DNA of 64,000 nt, taken from Perognathus longimembris pacificus. Taxonomy: Eukaryota; Chordata; Mammalia; Rodentia; Heteromyidae. This document shows, piece after piece, positions 1 through 11,618 of this stretch (within the stretch, counting starts at the first letter, position 1; the number at the start of each line of letters is the position of its first letter). The notes under the pieces were generated by a model. That model ran no database searches, was not told where the DNA came from, and was given only the letters and a program-made list of their open reading frames with translations. Location: assembly GCF_023159225.1 (NCBI RefSeq), contig NC_063170.1:28236301-28300300 (forward strand), read 5' to 3'. Both the position numbers and the translations under genes were made by a program.

Positions 1-1499
1 TAAAGGTGATGTACATTTATATAATACTTAAAAAGAAAAAAAAGCTTACTTAATATACTTCCTTATATAAGCATTCTAAAACTCGAAAGGCTTCTACATA
101 AAACAAAACCAAATAGAACATATACATCTATAACCAAAATATATACATCAAGTAACAGATCCATAAGTCATAATAAATAGGAAGGAAGGTCAACATGAGA
201 TAAACTCTCTATTCTTAGAATTGGAGCACTTAGTAAATGTTGATATTTTAACTCAGGGCCTTTGTGCACATGCACAACTACACTGAGATACACTGCCAGT
301 CCTATAGTTATTTATTTTAAAGTTGGAATGATAATAATTCAGTGTTTATCAGAATAAAATAATCGGAATGCTAAAATAATTTTGGAAAGAGACAATACAT
401 ATTACGCTTTGGATACTACTAGTTTGGTTTAGGACTGTTCAATTGTGAGATACTATAAAGTCTTCCTTTTCCATGATTATGAAGACATTGATTCTATCTA
501 TAAGCTGAAGCTTTACTCCATTCTGGCACATGGCCACCTGTAATTGATCATTTTATTTTCCATTAGTTCTTGATCCTAAGTTAGGCAAGCTAAATGACTC
601 TAGGCTCAAGCAGTGGTTAATGGTGAGAAGTGAATTATACCATATAGTGATCAATAGTATTATCAAACAATTCTTTGATTAAGACTATTATTTCAAGTAT
701 AAAGAAAGAGCTCATAGGAAAATTTGATTATGTTTGCAAACCATTAAGAGTTGTGCTTTTTCTTTGAGTAGAAATACACAAATAACTCAAGAGATAATTT
801 GCTTATAGATGGTAGTATGGACAAAAGCCAGCAATTACTCTGAAGACTCCATGCAGAGTATGAGTAAGAAAGGCCAAATATGCAACCTATCTGCATGTTT
901 CATGTGGTTCAACTACGATCAGGTAAGCTGAGGACTATGAGCTCCCTAAGAACAGGGTCTGTGCCTAGGTAGACAACAGTGCTAAGCGTAATTGAGGTTT
1001 GCTAAATGATATTACCTAACAATCGGGTTCACATCTTTACTTCTTGCTCTTTAGTAAGTTAATTTGTTAGATATTTACTGAGCAATTACCTTTAGTGTTG
1101 AGAATTAACAAGAACAAAATAGAAAAAAATCTTTGCTTTTTTGAAGCTGATTTTATAGGTACATGTAAAGGGAAGAAAGCAAACTAAATACTCTTCAGAT
1201 AATGATACAAGATAGAAAAATAAGTACTACGTAAAATAAGAATGGTAGGGAAATGTGCCCAGGACAAGGAGTAGAAGGATGGAATTTAGCTGTTTTATAT
1301 CAGAGAGGAACATTTTAATAAGGTACAAAGCAATGGGAGACTGAAGGACGGACTGCGATCAATGATAGAACATCTGAAGGAAAAGTGCAGGGCAGAGGGA
1401 ATAGCAAGTGGAAAGGTCCTGAGGCAGGACCAAGGTTAGTATTTTAGAAGCAATTAAGAGTGTGTTGAAATAGAATGGGCAGGTGTCATGATATCTGAA
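1..1499. other. Unique Phkb intron sequence
   Basis: AT-rich, no exon, repeat family or RNA gene recognised. Only one short tRNA-like or SINE-like hint was sought and none was convincing. Confidence 0.5.
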
Positions 1500-1815
1500 T
1501 ATGAAATGTCTCTCACAGGCTTACATGCTGGATACCTGGTACTGAGCTGGTGGCACTACTTTGAGAATGTGTAGAAACTTTAGAACCTTGCTGAGGCTCA
1601 CTGGAAGCCTGTGATTGAAAGTAATACCAGTCCCCTGGCTCCTTCCTATCTGCCTCCTCTCTGCCATAAGGAGTAGCTCTGCTCTACTACATGCTCCTAC
1701 TGCCATGATGTTTTGCACACATGCATGGGGGCCAAGTGACCATGGATTTAAGTCTCTAAAACTTTCTTCGGTTGTTAATGTCAGCTATTTTTGTCAAGAG
1801 TAACAAAAGCTAACT
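1500..1815 (+). mobile_element. Old MaLR-like LTR remnant
   Basis: The segment GTAACAAAAGCTAACTAATA at its end, with upstream CTGCCATGATG and a CTCTCTGCC stretch, follows the pattern of ancient ERVL-MaLR (MLT1-like) LTRs. Divergence is high and the ends are uncertain. Two short ORFs here are not genes. Confidence 0.45.
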
Positions 1816-2065
1816 AATAAAGCAGGAAAGTGGTCAGAGATTAGGTCCAGAACATAAGACATAAAGGATTTGTGGTTCTACTTTGTGTCCTATGTCACAA
1901 GGGCTTACAATCTGTCTCATAATCTAACTGCCTATGCCAGACAGAGTATGAAGATGCTGTCTTTAACAGTAACTTTTCCAATTTCAGATGAAAAAAGGGT
2001 TATCTTTCCAATTTCAAAATTTTATGCTGTCCTTGACGTTAAAAAGGAAATAAAATGAGAAACCC

Positions 2066-2267
2066 TTTTTTTTTTGGCCAGTCCTTGGGCTTGGTCTCGG
2101 GGCCTGAGCACTGTCCCTGGCTTCTTTTTGCTCAAGGCTAGCACTCTGGCACTTGAGCCACAGTGCCACTTCTGGCTGTTTACTATATATGTGGTGCTGG
2201 GGAATCAAACCCAGGGCTTCATGTATACAAGGCAAGCACTCTTGCCACTAGGCCATATTCCCAGCCC
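2066..2267 (-). mobile_element. IDL-Geo SINE
   Basis: A full-length dimer in reverse: T tract, Geo half (GGCCAGTCC … CACTTCTGGC), then the tRNA-like half ending CCCAGCCC. Short flanking GAGAAA copies are a possible target duplication. Confidence 0.85.
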
Positions 2268-2496
2268 AGAGAAATCTTTTATTGTCTTACTTCTATAATT
2301 TGTCTAAAACCCTTCAATGAAATGTAAATGCCCTAAGATATGGCAAAATATTAAATCTTAAACCAAAGTAAAATTATTTTAAACTTCAATTTAGCTCAGA
2401 ACTAAGGACTTGCTAACATCAAGCACTGACAGTTACCATGTGCTAAAATGAAAGTCTGAAAGAATTTTGATGCTTTTTAAAAATTACAATAGATTA

Positions 2497-2725
2497 CCAG
2501 GCACCAGTGGCACATGGCAGTAATTTTAGCTACAGAGGGATTTAAGGATCATGGTTAGAGAGATTTAAGGATCATGGTTTGAAGCCAGCCCAATCATGAC
2601 ACTCTTATCTCCAATTGAACACCAAGAAAACTGGAAGTAGAGCTATGGCTCAAGTGGTAGAGCACTAATCTTGAGGAACAAAAACTTAGGGCCCTGGGTT
2701 CAAGCTCCAGCATTGGAACACACCC
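2497..2725 (+). mobile_element. B1-like + Geo composite SINE, old
   Basis: A 7SL/B1-like head (CCAGGCACCAGTGGCACATG … GGTTTGAAGCCAGCCC) is followed by the Geo-type tail (GGAAGTAGAGCTATGGCTCAA). A ~24 bp internal duplication (ATTTAAGGATCATGGTT twice) is present. Confidence 0.7.
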
Positions 2726-3059
2726 AAATATGTAATGTAACATCTAAATTATAATAGAAAATTTTGTGGTTTTTAACATAAAATCATCTAATCACTGAAA
2801 ATGTATTTGTGTATAATATGAAAATAAACTTCATTAATTTTCAACCAAGTGTACCTAAATAATCTACAAAAGATGATCAGCATATGAAACTTCTTGGTCA
2901 CATCCTGTTTTATGCACCTGTATGTATGGTGAGGGCACCACATAGTGTTACGGTGATACTGTGCATGCACCACTAGTTCACTGAACTCTCAGTTCTTAAT
3001 GACTTAAATGCTCATTTAGAACTTCTATTTGACTCTTATTTAATAGTCTGAAATTCTAA

Positions 3060-3480
3060 TAACTTCTCTACTTGGATGTGGTATTGGGGTTTGAGCTTAG
3101 GGATTCATATTTCCCAGGCAGCTTTTATTTCTTAAACATACTGATCATAGTCATATGGAAGCCTGTTTTTGCCTATATATATATTATTCGATATGTATAT
3201 TTGATATATACACACACACACACATATATATATATATAATATAGGACTATTTCTAATGTATGTGTTTCCTCTTTGTTTTAGGTATTTGATCTTTTTTCTT
3301 CTTATTTGCCTGGTAATTTTTAAATGCAAAAGAAAACAGAGTGTTCTGGGTAAGGTGACACACACTGCTAATTTTAAGCACTTGGGGGAGGAGAGCAGAA
3401 GGGTCCAAGTTTGAGATCAACCTGGACTATAGTAAAATTTTGACTTAAGCAGCAAATACAAACAAACAACAACAAACCCT
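3060..3480. repeat. Degraded SINE fragments and CA/TA repeat
   Basis: An antisense ID-like piece at 3062-3125, a (CA)n(TA)n microsatellite at 3207-3237, and a sense B1-like piece at 3345-3470 (CACTTGGGGGAGGAG, GATCAACCTGGACTATAG). Confidence 0.5.
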
Positions 3481-3600
3481 GCATAAATAACTACAGCAGT
3501 ACTTGAGGATTTAAATGGTCTTTTCTACTCTTTGTATTCTTATTCTTAAGGCACAGCCTTTCAAGAGGGTTGGTCTTTTCACCCATTCCAGAGGGCTAGT

Positions 3601-3800
3601 TTTTTTTTTTGGCCAGTCCTGGGCCTTGGACTCAGGGCCTGAGCACTGTCCCTGGCTTCTTCCCGCTCAAGGCTAGCACTCTGCCACTTGAGCCACAGCG
3701 CCGCTTCTGGCCGTTTTCTGTATATGTGGTGCTGGGGAATCGAACCTAGGGCCTCGTGTATCCGAGGCAGGCACTCTTGCCACTAGGCTATATCCCCAGC
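3601..3800 (-). mobile_element. IDL-Geo SINE, young-looking
   Basis: A full dimer with a CpG-rich tRNA half (GCCTCGTGTATCCGAGGC). It is flanked by a duplication beginning CAGAGGGCTAGTTTTT (3589-3604 and 3801-3816), so this is a clean insertion. Confidence 0.92.
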
Positions 3801-4091
3801 CAGAGGGCTAGTTTTTAAATGAAAAATACATAATGTAGTCTTGGCATGTGGGCTACATATGAGATATTATCTTAAATGTTGCTACCATCACCAAAACAAC
3901 CTTCCAAAAAAATAAAACAAAAAACAAACCCCAAACAGACATTGCATATAAGGTACTTAGAAATACCTTTAGAGTCTGGGTACTTTTTTCTCCTCTTTGT
4001 GAGAACTGAATTGCTTTGGATTCCCGTTTGTTTAGGACATATCCTTCTGATAATGTCACACAAAAATATGAGATAAAAAAAAAAACTTTCT

Positions 4092-4299
4092 GGGCTGGGA
4101 ATATGGCCTAGTGGCAAGAGTGCTTGCCTCCTACACATGAAGCTCTTGGTTTGATTCCCCAGCACCACATATATGGAAAACGGCCAGAAGGGGCACTGTG
4201 GCTCAGGTGGCAGAGTGCTAGCCTTGAGCGGGAAGAAGCCAGGGACAGTGCTCAGGCCCTGAGTCCAAGGCCCAGGACTGGCCAAAAAAAAAAAAAAAA
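4092..4299 (+). mobile_element. IDL-Geo SINE
   Basis: Full dimer in sense orientation: GGGCTGGGAATATGGCCTAG start, B-box-like GGTTTGATTCCCC, Geo half and a 16-nt A tail. The variant CTCCTACACATGAAGCTC also occurs in the copies at 15598 and 54135, suggesting a subfamily. Confidence 0.9.
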
Positions 4300-4445
4300 T
4301 CTTTCCCTTTGGTAAGCCTTGAAATTCAATTTTTGTCCTTTTAGCTTTAGGGGACTACTAAATGCTGTTTGATTACCAGTGAAATTCTGACTATGCTTAT
4401 AATAGACCAATATGTTATTTTAGGAGAAACTAATAATTTATAGTT

Positions 4446-4714
4446 TATTAATTTTTCCCCTTTATTTGGGCTGGAATTCTCACTCAGCTTTCTTGTTCAC
4501 AGCTGGTGGTCAAACTCTAGGCTTTCTTGTTCACAGCAGGTGCTCTACCACTTGGGCCATGCCTTCAGTCCAGCATTTTTTTGGTTAATTTGACAGTTTC
4601 ATAGATAGTTCTTCCTTGAGCTAGCTTTTAACCATAATCCTTTAATCTCAAACTCCTAAGTAGCTAGGACTGAGTAACTAGGATTACAGGTGTGAGCTAC
4701 TGGTGCCTGTCTAA
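4446..4714 (-). mobile_element. Old B1-like composite SINE with internal duplication
   Basis: The minus strand carries the B1-like start (CACCAGTAGCTCACACC) and a degraded tail. The stretch around CTTTCTTGTTCACAGC occurs twice 46 bp apart. Confidence 0.55.
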
Positions 4715-5265
4715 TATTACTGTGTGTGTGTTTAAAAAATGGTAAGTCTATTTCTTGTAAGGATTAGAAACACACCTAGGTAGATCTTGTAGAGGTAGGG
4801 ATATGTGGGTACAGTGCAAAGGCAATAGTGGATTTCTGGTTAATGTGACTATCACACATATCTTAACTCAAGTCCCACTAAAGTAATAGTAGGAGAAAAT
4901 AACTAAGGTATAAATCTGTTTGGTTAAAAAGAACAGAAGATTCCCAGGTTCTGGATGGGTGGGTATACTGAGGGAGTAGGGGAGAGGGAACTAAAAACAG
5001 TATATTTACTGACACTCTATATATAGTGGCTAATCCAAAAGTTCAGGACTTCTCTAAATAGCTTAGAAGTTAGTATCTACTTGCATCTCCTTGAATTCTA
5101 GGAGATAAAAGGCTTTTTCTCTGAATAAAGGCTGTCTCCAAAATATAAGACAAAGTAGAGAAGAGGATCAAATATTATATGAAAGACTATATAGCTAATA
5201 TTTGACCCTTATATAACTTTTTTCTTATTTTTTTTATTATCCTTTCTTTCTTCCTTCCTTTCCTT

Positions 5266-5395
5266 TTCTTCAAAAGACAGGTTGTCAGGAGGTTGCTCAG
5301 GCTATCTTGAAACTGGGTATGTAGTCCATAGTGGCCTCAAACTCACAGTCCTTTTGCATTAGACTCCCAAGTGGTGAGACTGCAAGGTGTGTCAC
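5266..5395 (-). mobile_element. Old B1-like monomer
   Basis: Antisense B1-like text (GGCTATCTTGAAACTGGG, GGCCTCAAACTCACAGTCC), no Geo tail seen. Confidence 0.5.
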
Positions 5396-5804
5396 CAAAA
5401 AACTTCCTTCCTCCTTTTTTAAAAATGAATGGAACAAAATGAATAAAAGCTAAGGCTCACCAGCTATGTAACAGATACTTTCAACATGAAAGACTGAGGA
5501 GAAAAAAACAAAACAAAACAAAAAACTTAAAAAGGAATTTCAGAGAAATTTGCAAAAAATTTCCAACTAGTTTCCTTAGAAAAAACACAAAATACAAGAT
5601 CTACAAATCAGGAGTAGGTTACTATAAAAAGGAAAATTTAAAACAAAAAATAAAATAGATAACATGTGGAGGAGATTGTAATGTAGATAAAAATTAATCA
5701 AGTACACAAATTCAACCACCAGCAAGTGGGTATGAAATATGCCATTTATAACACTATATACTTAGGTCTCTGTTAAGTTTGCCTTTCTTTTCACTTATTT
5801 ATTT

Positions 5805-6020
5805 ATTTTGGGCCTTGAACTCAGAACCTGAGCACTGTCCCTGAGCGTTTTTGTTCAAGGCTGGCTCTTTACCACTAGAGCCACAGTTCCAGTTCCAGAT
5901 TTTTGCTGTTAATTGGAGGTAAGAGTCTCACAGACTTTTGTACTGGGCTTGCTTCCAAACCATAATCATCAGACCTCAGCCTCCTGAGTAGCTAAGATTA
6001 TAGGCATGAACTATTAGCAG
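5805..6020 (-). mobile_element. B1-like + Geo composite SINE
   Basis: Reversed composite: Geo tail (CTCAGAACCTGAGCACTGTC) then B1-like head (CTCAGCCTCCTGAGTAGCTA). Confidence 0.75.
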
Positions 6021-6072
6021 ACTTTAATGCGCTATTTGACTTGTTGACTTCTCTGCTTTCAAAACATATGTG

Positions 6073-6297
6073 CCTTGCTGGACATCACTGGCTCACACCT
6101 ATAATCCTAGGTACTCAGGAGGCTGAGATCTCAGGATTGTGGTTCAAAGACAGCCTGGGCAGGAAAGGCCATGAAACTTATCTACAATTACCCATCATAA
6201 AGAGCTTGAAGTGGCACTGTGGCTCAAGTGATAGAGTACTATCCCTGAACAAAAACAGCTGAGGGACAGAGCCCAGGCCTCAGGGCAAAAAAAAAAA
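6073..6297 (+). mobile_element. B1-like + Geo composite SINE
   Basis: Sense copy: CACTGGCTCACACCTATAAT head, GGAGGCTGAGATCTCAGG, Geo tail AAGTGGCACTGTGGCTCAAG, then A tail leading into the tetranucleotide array. Confidence 0.8.
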
Positions 6298-6320
6298 ATC
6301 TGTCTATCACTATCTATTTC

Positions 6321-6364
<44 letters not shown>

Positions 6365-6430
6365 CCTACCTATCTATCTATCTATCTACCTACCAACCTA
6401 CCTACCTACCTACCTACCTACCTACCTATT
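6298..6430. repeat. (TCTA)n / (TACC)n microsatellite
   Basis: About 130 bp of tetranucleotide repeats, TCTA units switching to TACC units. It starts at the A tail of the preceding SINE, a common seed for microsatellites. Confidence 0.95.
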
Positions 6431-6497
6431 CATCCATCCACACATATATGAATATAAAATGTCATATAAAAATAAAAGCAAATGTGTGTGTATGGGG

Positions 6498-6724
6498 GTG
6501 TCAGTCCTGGGGCTTTAACTCTGAGCCTGGATACTGTCCTTGGCATCCTTCTTGCTTAAGGCAAGCACTCTACCATTTGAGCCACAGCATCACTTCAGGC
6601 TTTTTTTGGTGGGTAATTGTGGATAAGTCTCATAGCCTTTCCTGCCCAGGCTGTCTTTGAACCACAATCCTGAGATCTCAGCCTCCAGAGTACCTAGGAT
6701 TATAGGTGTGATCCACTGGCAACC
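6498..6724 (-). mobile_element. B1-like + Geo composite SINE
   Basis: Antisense copy in inverted orientation to the one at 6073-6297, 200 bp away. Confidence 0.78.
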
Positions 6725-6940
6725 CACTGTTCTTATCTTTTTTTGTTGGTGTTTTCTAGACACCAAATTAATTGTCCATATATCACTAAGTGCAACAGTA
6801 ATAAAATTGATATATATAAAATGCCTTATGTACAGTATGTTTGGTGAGAACATATAGAGAACATTATTATATAATATTTTCTTAAGTTGTGTTGACTATA
6901 ATAAAGTTGCTAGTCTAGCAAAAAGTAGCTGGGTATTTTA

Positions 6941-7075
6941 TTTTATTTATTTATTTTTTCAAATTTTTATTATCAAACTGATGAACAGAGAGGTTACAGT
7001 TTCATACGTTAGGCATTGGATACATTTCTTGTACTGTTTGTTACCTTGTCCCTCATGCCCCCCTCCCTCCCCCCC
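6941..7075 (-). mobile_element. Short 5'-truncated L1, 3' UTR only
   Basis: About 135 bp of the young L1 3' end in reverse (TTTTTATTATCAAACTGATG …), flanked by a 15 bp duplication TAGCTGGGTATTTTA (6926-6940 and 7076-7090). Confidence 0.9.
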
Positions 7076-7090
7076 TAGCTGGGTATTTTA

Positions 7091-7972
7091 GAATACAGCA
7101 CAAAAGTGTTTTGTGTGGTATGTTTGAAGGAAGAAAACCTTGGAATTAATGTCATCATTAGAGAAAGTTACCTTCTCAGTTTTCCATTTAGATTATGACT
7201 CCTTCCAATTAGAACCTAGGGGCACTGTTCCATGTTCAACTTCCTGCCAGAAGCAATCCCCCTTCACCCCCAACATGTTCATCTGCAACCAGGAATGAAC
7301 TTAGAAGTCCAGTGAAGAATAAACTTCTCTTTCTTACTCAATATTGGGCACTAACTATATGAAAGACCCTTTGGGACCATCATAATTACTTAACAAGAAA
7401 TAAGAATTTAGTTAACTATAATGTAAGTAGTTTAAGTTAAAGGTCATAGAAGGGTCTCAAAGAAGAGAAATGGCATTTCTAGACTGTGCCATTTTGCGGA
7501 GTTGTCTTTGAAAGTCTAAGACTTCAAAGCCCAAAGATCTTGGAAGAAGGCTGAAGAGCCAAGCAGAAGAAAAGGTGCGAGCAGAGGGGTAGAACTCAAC
7601 AGAGTTCAGGACACAGGAGTTAATCTGTATTGGCTAATGCACAGATTATTTAATAGGAGAGGGCTTTAGACAAAGAGGCTGTTATATCTAACAGAGAACT
7701 AAAGAGGAGCTGTGAAGATAATGCTGATGTGTTTAAATGAAATAAGGATTATATCCTGGCTAAACATTACAGTAAAATAAAGAAATGAACAATGGAACAA
7801 CTTGACTTTAAAATTCCAGGTTACTCAGTAGGTTACTTAACCCCCTTATAAATTTGTTTCCTCAAATGCAATGATGAGGTTACAATTCAGCTGCTAAGAT
7901 GTAAAATTTGGTTAGGAAACAACTACAATTGTTTAAGCACCTGAGTTATCAATAGTAATAGTAAGATCAGTA
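7091..7972. other. Unique intron sequence
   Basis: No exon or repeat recognised. Confidence 0.5.
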
Positions 7973-7977
7973 CAGAA

Positions 7978-7982
<5 letters not shown>

Positions 7983-8024
<42 letters not shown>

Positions 8025-8216
8025 GCCAGTCCTGGGCATTGGACTCATGGCCTGAGCACTGTCCCTGGCTTCTTCCCGCTCAAGGCTAGCACTCTGCCAC
8101 TTGAGCCACAGCGACGCTTCTGGCCGTTTTCTGTATATGTGGTGCTGGGGAATCGAACCTAGGGCCTCGTGTATCCGAGGCAGGCACTCTTGCCACTAGG
8201 CTATATCCCCAGCCCC
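7983..8216 (-). mobile_element. Young IDL-Geo SINE with 41-nt tail
   Basis: Reversed full dimer with a pure 41-T tract. It is flanked by CAGAATAAAATTTTT-type duplications (from 7973 and 8217). The long uninterrupted tail and clean duplication indicate a recent insertion. It lies in sense orientation in the Phkb intron, ~105 bp after exon g. Confidence 0.93.
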
Positions 8217-8320
8217 CAGAATAAAATTTTTAAATCAAAATCTTAAATAGAACAGATATTAAGAAACAGCTGTACTGCAGATAATTGTAAGACAAAAACA
8301 TACTGAAATTCAGAGGCTAC

Positions 8321-8411
8321 CTGTAGACGATCAACATGAACTTTGACTCCTCCAATCATGCCTTTTTTGAAGGCTGCCAGCATGTCTAATATGGGATTAA
8401 ACCGGCTACCC
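8321..8411 (-). CDS. Phkb: Phkb internal exon g (most 3' exon in window)
   Basis: This 91 bp exon completes the split Arg codon and reads [17 protein letters not shown] then [13 protein letters not shown]. It ends in phase 0 at CAG|GTAGCC. The acceptor is TTTTTAG|GG after a short pyrimidine run. It is the last Phkb exon I can find going downstream; the next expected block is not visible in positions 1-8320. A young IDL-Geo SINE with a 41-nt T tract begins about 105 bp beyond the donor. Confidence 0.93.
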
Positions 8412-8628
8412 CTAAAAATAAAGAAGATAAACAAAATGAGCGTATTAACTTGTGTTAATATGGGGAATTAATAGTCTAGTGCTAAGTATTTTATATATTC
8501 AAATAACTCTACTACACTACATGTGAAGAATAAAAAACTATACAAAGAGCCCCTGCTTCCAAAGAATTCATAGTGTTAATGGCTGTGAGATATAAGCACC
8601 TTACTCCTTCTTTAAAAAATCAACCTAC

Positions 8629-8711
8629 CTTATATTGTCTTCCCGGATGAGAACAAGAAAAAGTGGGCGTCCATGCATTTTCCAATACTGTTTGATGAAC
8701 TGCAGTGCATT
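8629..8711 (-). CDS. Phkb: Phkb internal exon f
   Basis: This 83 bp exon reads NALQFIKQYWKMHGRPLF then LVLIREDNI plus two bases (AG) of an Arg codon completed by the next exon. The acceptor is TTTGATAG|AA and the donor AAG|GTAGGT. The protein sequence continues directly from exon e (…DDIK|NALQF…). Only 217 bp separate it from exon g. Confidence 0.93.
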
Positions 8712-9559
8712 CTATCAAAACAGAAGATATAGGGTAGAATGGCATAACATCTAAGCTGACTGGGAACTTAACCATGAGAGATAAAAAGCCAACAACACTT
8801 ACATGTTAAGAGAATTCAAAGCCTAGATAATTCAGACTAAGAAAACCATGTTATTTTAATGTGTTTTTGAAAGTAATTACATTGCTCCAGTTTTAAGGCT
8901 TTTTGTCTTGTGAACAGGTACACTCTCTCTGAGACAGGAGAATTTCAAGTTGAAGCCAGGCTAGCTTGTTTATTAAAAAAGAAAAAAAGGATATACAGAA
9001 GAGAAAAGAATGATACTCGGAAGAAAAAAAATCATCTGAATGATATTATTCACAAGATTTAGAAGATTAAGTCTCATCATTTTACATTATATTATCATAT
9101 TAAAGCACAGTAGGTCAAAGAGTTTGAAGTAAATCTGTTAAAAGTAAAGTAATGTGGATGGAGTGCTTTATGTGCTTAAATATCTACCTACTTATTACCA
9201 TCATCACTATCCTATCACAGACTCAAGTTTTACTATATCCAGGTACTAATTTAATACTCAGAGCAGCCTTCTTCTTCATTCTTATGGATGAGAAAACAGC
9301 AGCATGTAAGACTTAATAATTTGCCCAAGAATATATAAAACTTGTAAGTGATGGAGTCAAAATTTTAAGAGAAAAAAACCAGCAACAAGAGCCTGCAGTT
9401 GAATAGGCCACAGTCAGAAACAGAGACAATTCCCCATGTTGCAGATGGTCCAGAGAAGCATCAGTAATCAGTTGATTTGCTTTTGTTTCCAAATGGGTAG
9501 AAAAAACCATAGAAACACAAGAAAACTGGCAAGTCAAGGAAGCTCAACTTTCACAGAAA
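8712..9559. other. Unique intron sequence
   Basis: Nothing recognised beyond a weak SINE scrap near 8920-8990. Confidence 0.45.
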
Positions 9560-10640
9560 ATAACCAACAATAGAGCAGAAAAAAAAGGACCCAGAAGATA
9601 GTTCTCAAAATGTTTTAAAAATACTTGCAGATAAGTATGTTTAAAGAAAAGATAGAAAGTCTTTACAAGTTAATTTGTGACTGTGATGAGACTATCCAAA
9701 GGTTATTAGAGGATCCATAAGCAGAAAATTAAATGAATTTCAAAACAAGGAAAGGGAGACTAATTTAAAAATAGTCACTTGGCTAAAAGATACGAGAGAA
9801 GACACAGATAAACGAACCAAGGAACTGAAATCTATACAAGATTTAAAAGAAAGCCTCAATAAAGAGAAGTCATCAATAATTATCAATTAGAAGTCAGAGA
9901 AAAAAAGTAGAAAGTCTTCATAACAAAATAGATGACAGAAGACAGAGTCTCAGGAATCAAAGAGAGTAGATATTCTAGAGAAGAAGACGACAATATCCAG
10001 AACAAAGACAAGAAACAAGAAACCAGCTCACAAGAACTTCCGGGCTTAATGAATAGACCTAATTTAAGACTGATTGGTATTGCAGAAGAAGAAGAAAAGG
10101 AAACAAAAGGGATAGGAAACATTTATCAGAGGTCTAGCAGAGAACTTCCCAACATCCAAAACAATAGGCCCATTCAGATACAAGAAGCCATTAGAACTCC
10201 AAACAAACCAAACCAGACCAGAAAAGAACACCACACTCACACATTATAATCAGCACAGATCAATAGACCAAGGCAAGGATTCTTAAAGCTGTCAGAGAGA
10301 AAATATTAATTACTTATAAAGGAAAGCCAATCAGAGTAACTGCAGATTTCTCATCTGAGACCATGAAAGCAAGGAGAGCCTGGAATGATGTATGCCACAC
10401 TTCAAAGGCAAACAACTACCAACCAAGAATATTGTTATAACCAAGGGACAAAAATTTTTTTCCATAATGAGGAAAAAATGAACCAATTTATCTCCACCAA
10501 ACCAGCACTACAAAAAATACTTAAAGACGTTCTACATATAGAAAATCAAGAGGAACAGAATAGTGGTAGAGAAAAGGTCCCTTACCAGAGAACCAGATAA
10601 TTATAGTAAGAAAGTATGAGGCACAGACCTTAAGAAAGTG
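9560..10640 (+). mobile_element. Old L1, 5' part with ORF1 remnant
   Basis: The plus strand contains RPNLRLIGIAEEEE, then GKPIRVTADFSSETMKARRA and INQ-like text ending KPALQKILKDVL. These are in order with the L1 ORF1p RRM/C-terminal domain. Frameshifts and stops break it, including one near 10250. Confidence 0.8.
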
Positions 10641-11455
10641 GATAACATGGCAAGAATTACCAAACACTTCTCAGTCCTAAATCTCAATATTAATAGACTC
10701 AACTCTCCAAATAAATGATATAGGTTGACTAGTTTGACCAAAAAGCAACATCTATCCCTCTGTTGTCTTCAAGAGATACAACTTGCCCCCAAAACAAACA
10801 TATTCTAAAAGTGAAAGGCTGAAATAAAATCTTTCAAGAAAATGCTCCTCCCCCAAACAGGCTGGAGTAGCAATACTAATATCAGATAAAATAGATTTCA
10901 AATTAAAATTAGTGAGAAGAGACAAAGAAGGACATTACATACTAATAAGGGGATCTGTAATCCAGGAGGATATAACCATTCTGATATTCATACACCAAAT
11001 GCTGCACCTAACTTCACCAAACCAATACTACTTACCCTAAAACCACATTGATTGTTGATGATTTCAACACATGACTTTTACCTCTGGAAAGATCATGCCA
11101 GCAAAAACTCAACAGAAAAACCTCAGGCTTAAATAACTACATTGACCATCTAGACTATATAGACATCTACAGAATATTTCACCCAGAAGCATCATAATAT
11201 ACATTCTTCACAGCAGATCATAGAAGATTCTCCAAAATAGAAATTTTAGGTCACAAAGCAAATCTGTCCAAATTCAGAAAAAATTAAGATTATTCTTTAC
11301 CTCCTGTCAGAACACAATGGAATAAAATTAGAGATCAACACCAAAAGCCATAACAGAATATTCTCTAACTCAAGGAAACTGAACAACACAGTATTAAATT
11401 ATCAGTGGGTCATTGAGGAGATCAGAATGGAAATTCAAACATTTATGGAATTTAT
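10641..11455 (+). mobile_element. Old L1, ORF2 endonuclease remnant
   Basis: A degraded ORF2 start (MARITKHLSVLNLNINRL) is followed by GVAILISDKIDFK and RDKEGHYILIRGS, as in the AP-type endonuclease domain. Several stops occur. Confidence 0.8.
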
Positions 11456-11618
11456 GAAATAATGAAATTCTGTTTCTTCCAGATTTTACAATTTGTTATC
11501 ACAAAGGTTTGCAAAGTATTCTCTTGTAATGTTCTGAATCTTGCTTGTTTTCTGTCATGGTACTATAATTTTTGTCTCTAATTTCATTTCTTTGGGTGTG
11601 TTCTCTTCTTTAAGACTG
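11456..11618. other. Unassigned insert replacing the middle of the old L1
   Basis: About 160 bp that is not L1 ORF2 by eye, rich in T and containing CTTGCTTGTTTTCTGTCATG. Flanking L1 text jumps from the endonuclease region to the C-terminal region, so the reverse transcriptase domain is absent. Confidence 0.5.

Noticed and set aside
3872..4285. 137-codon minus-strand frame and many similar 60-105-codon frames
   Set aside because: Repeated throughout the window because IDL-Geo SINEs are read through; not genes.
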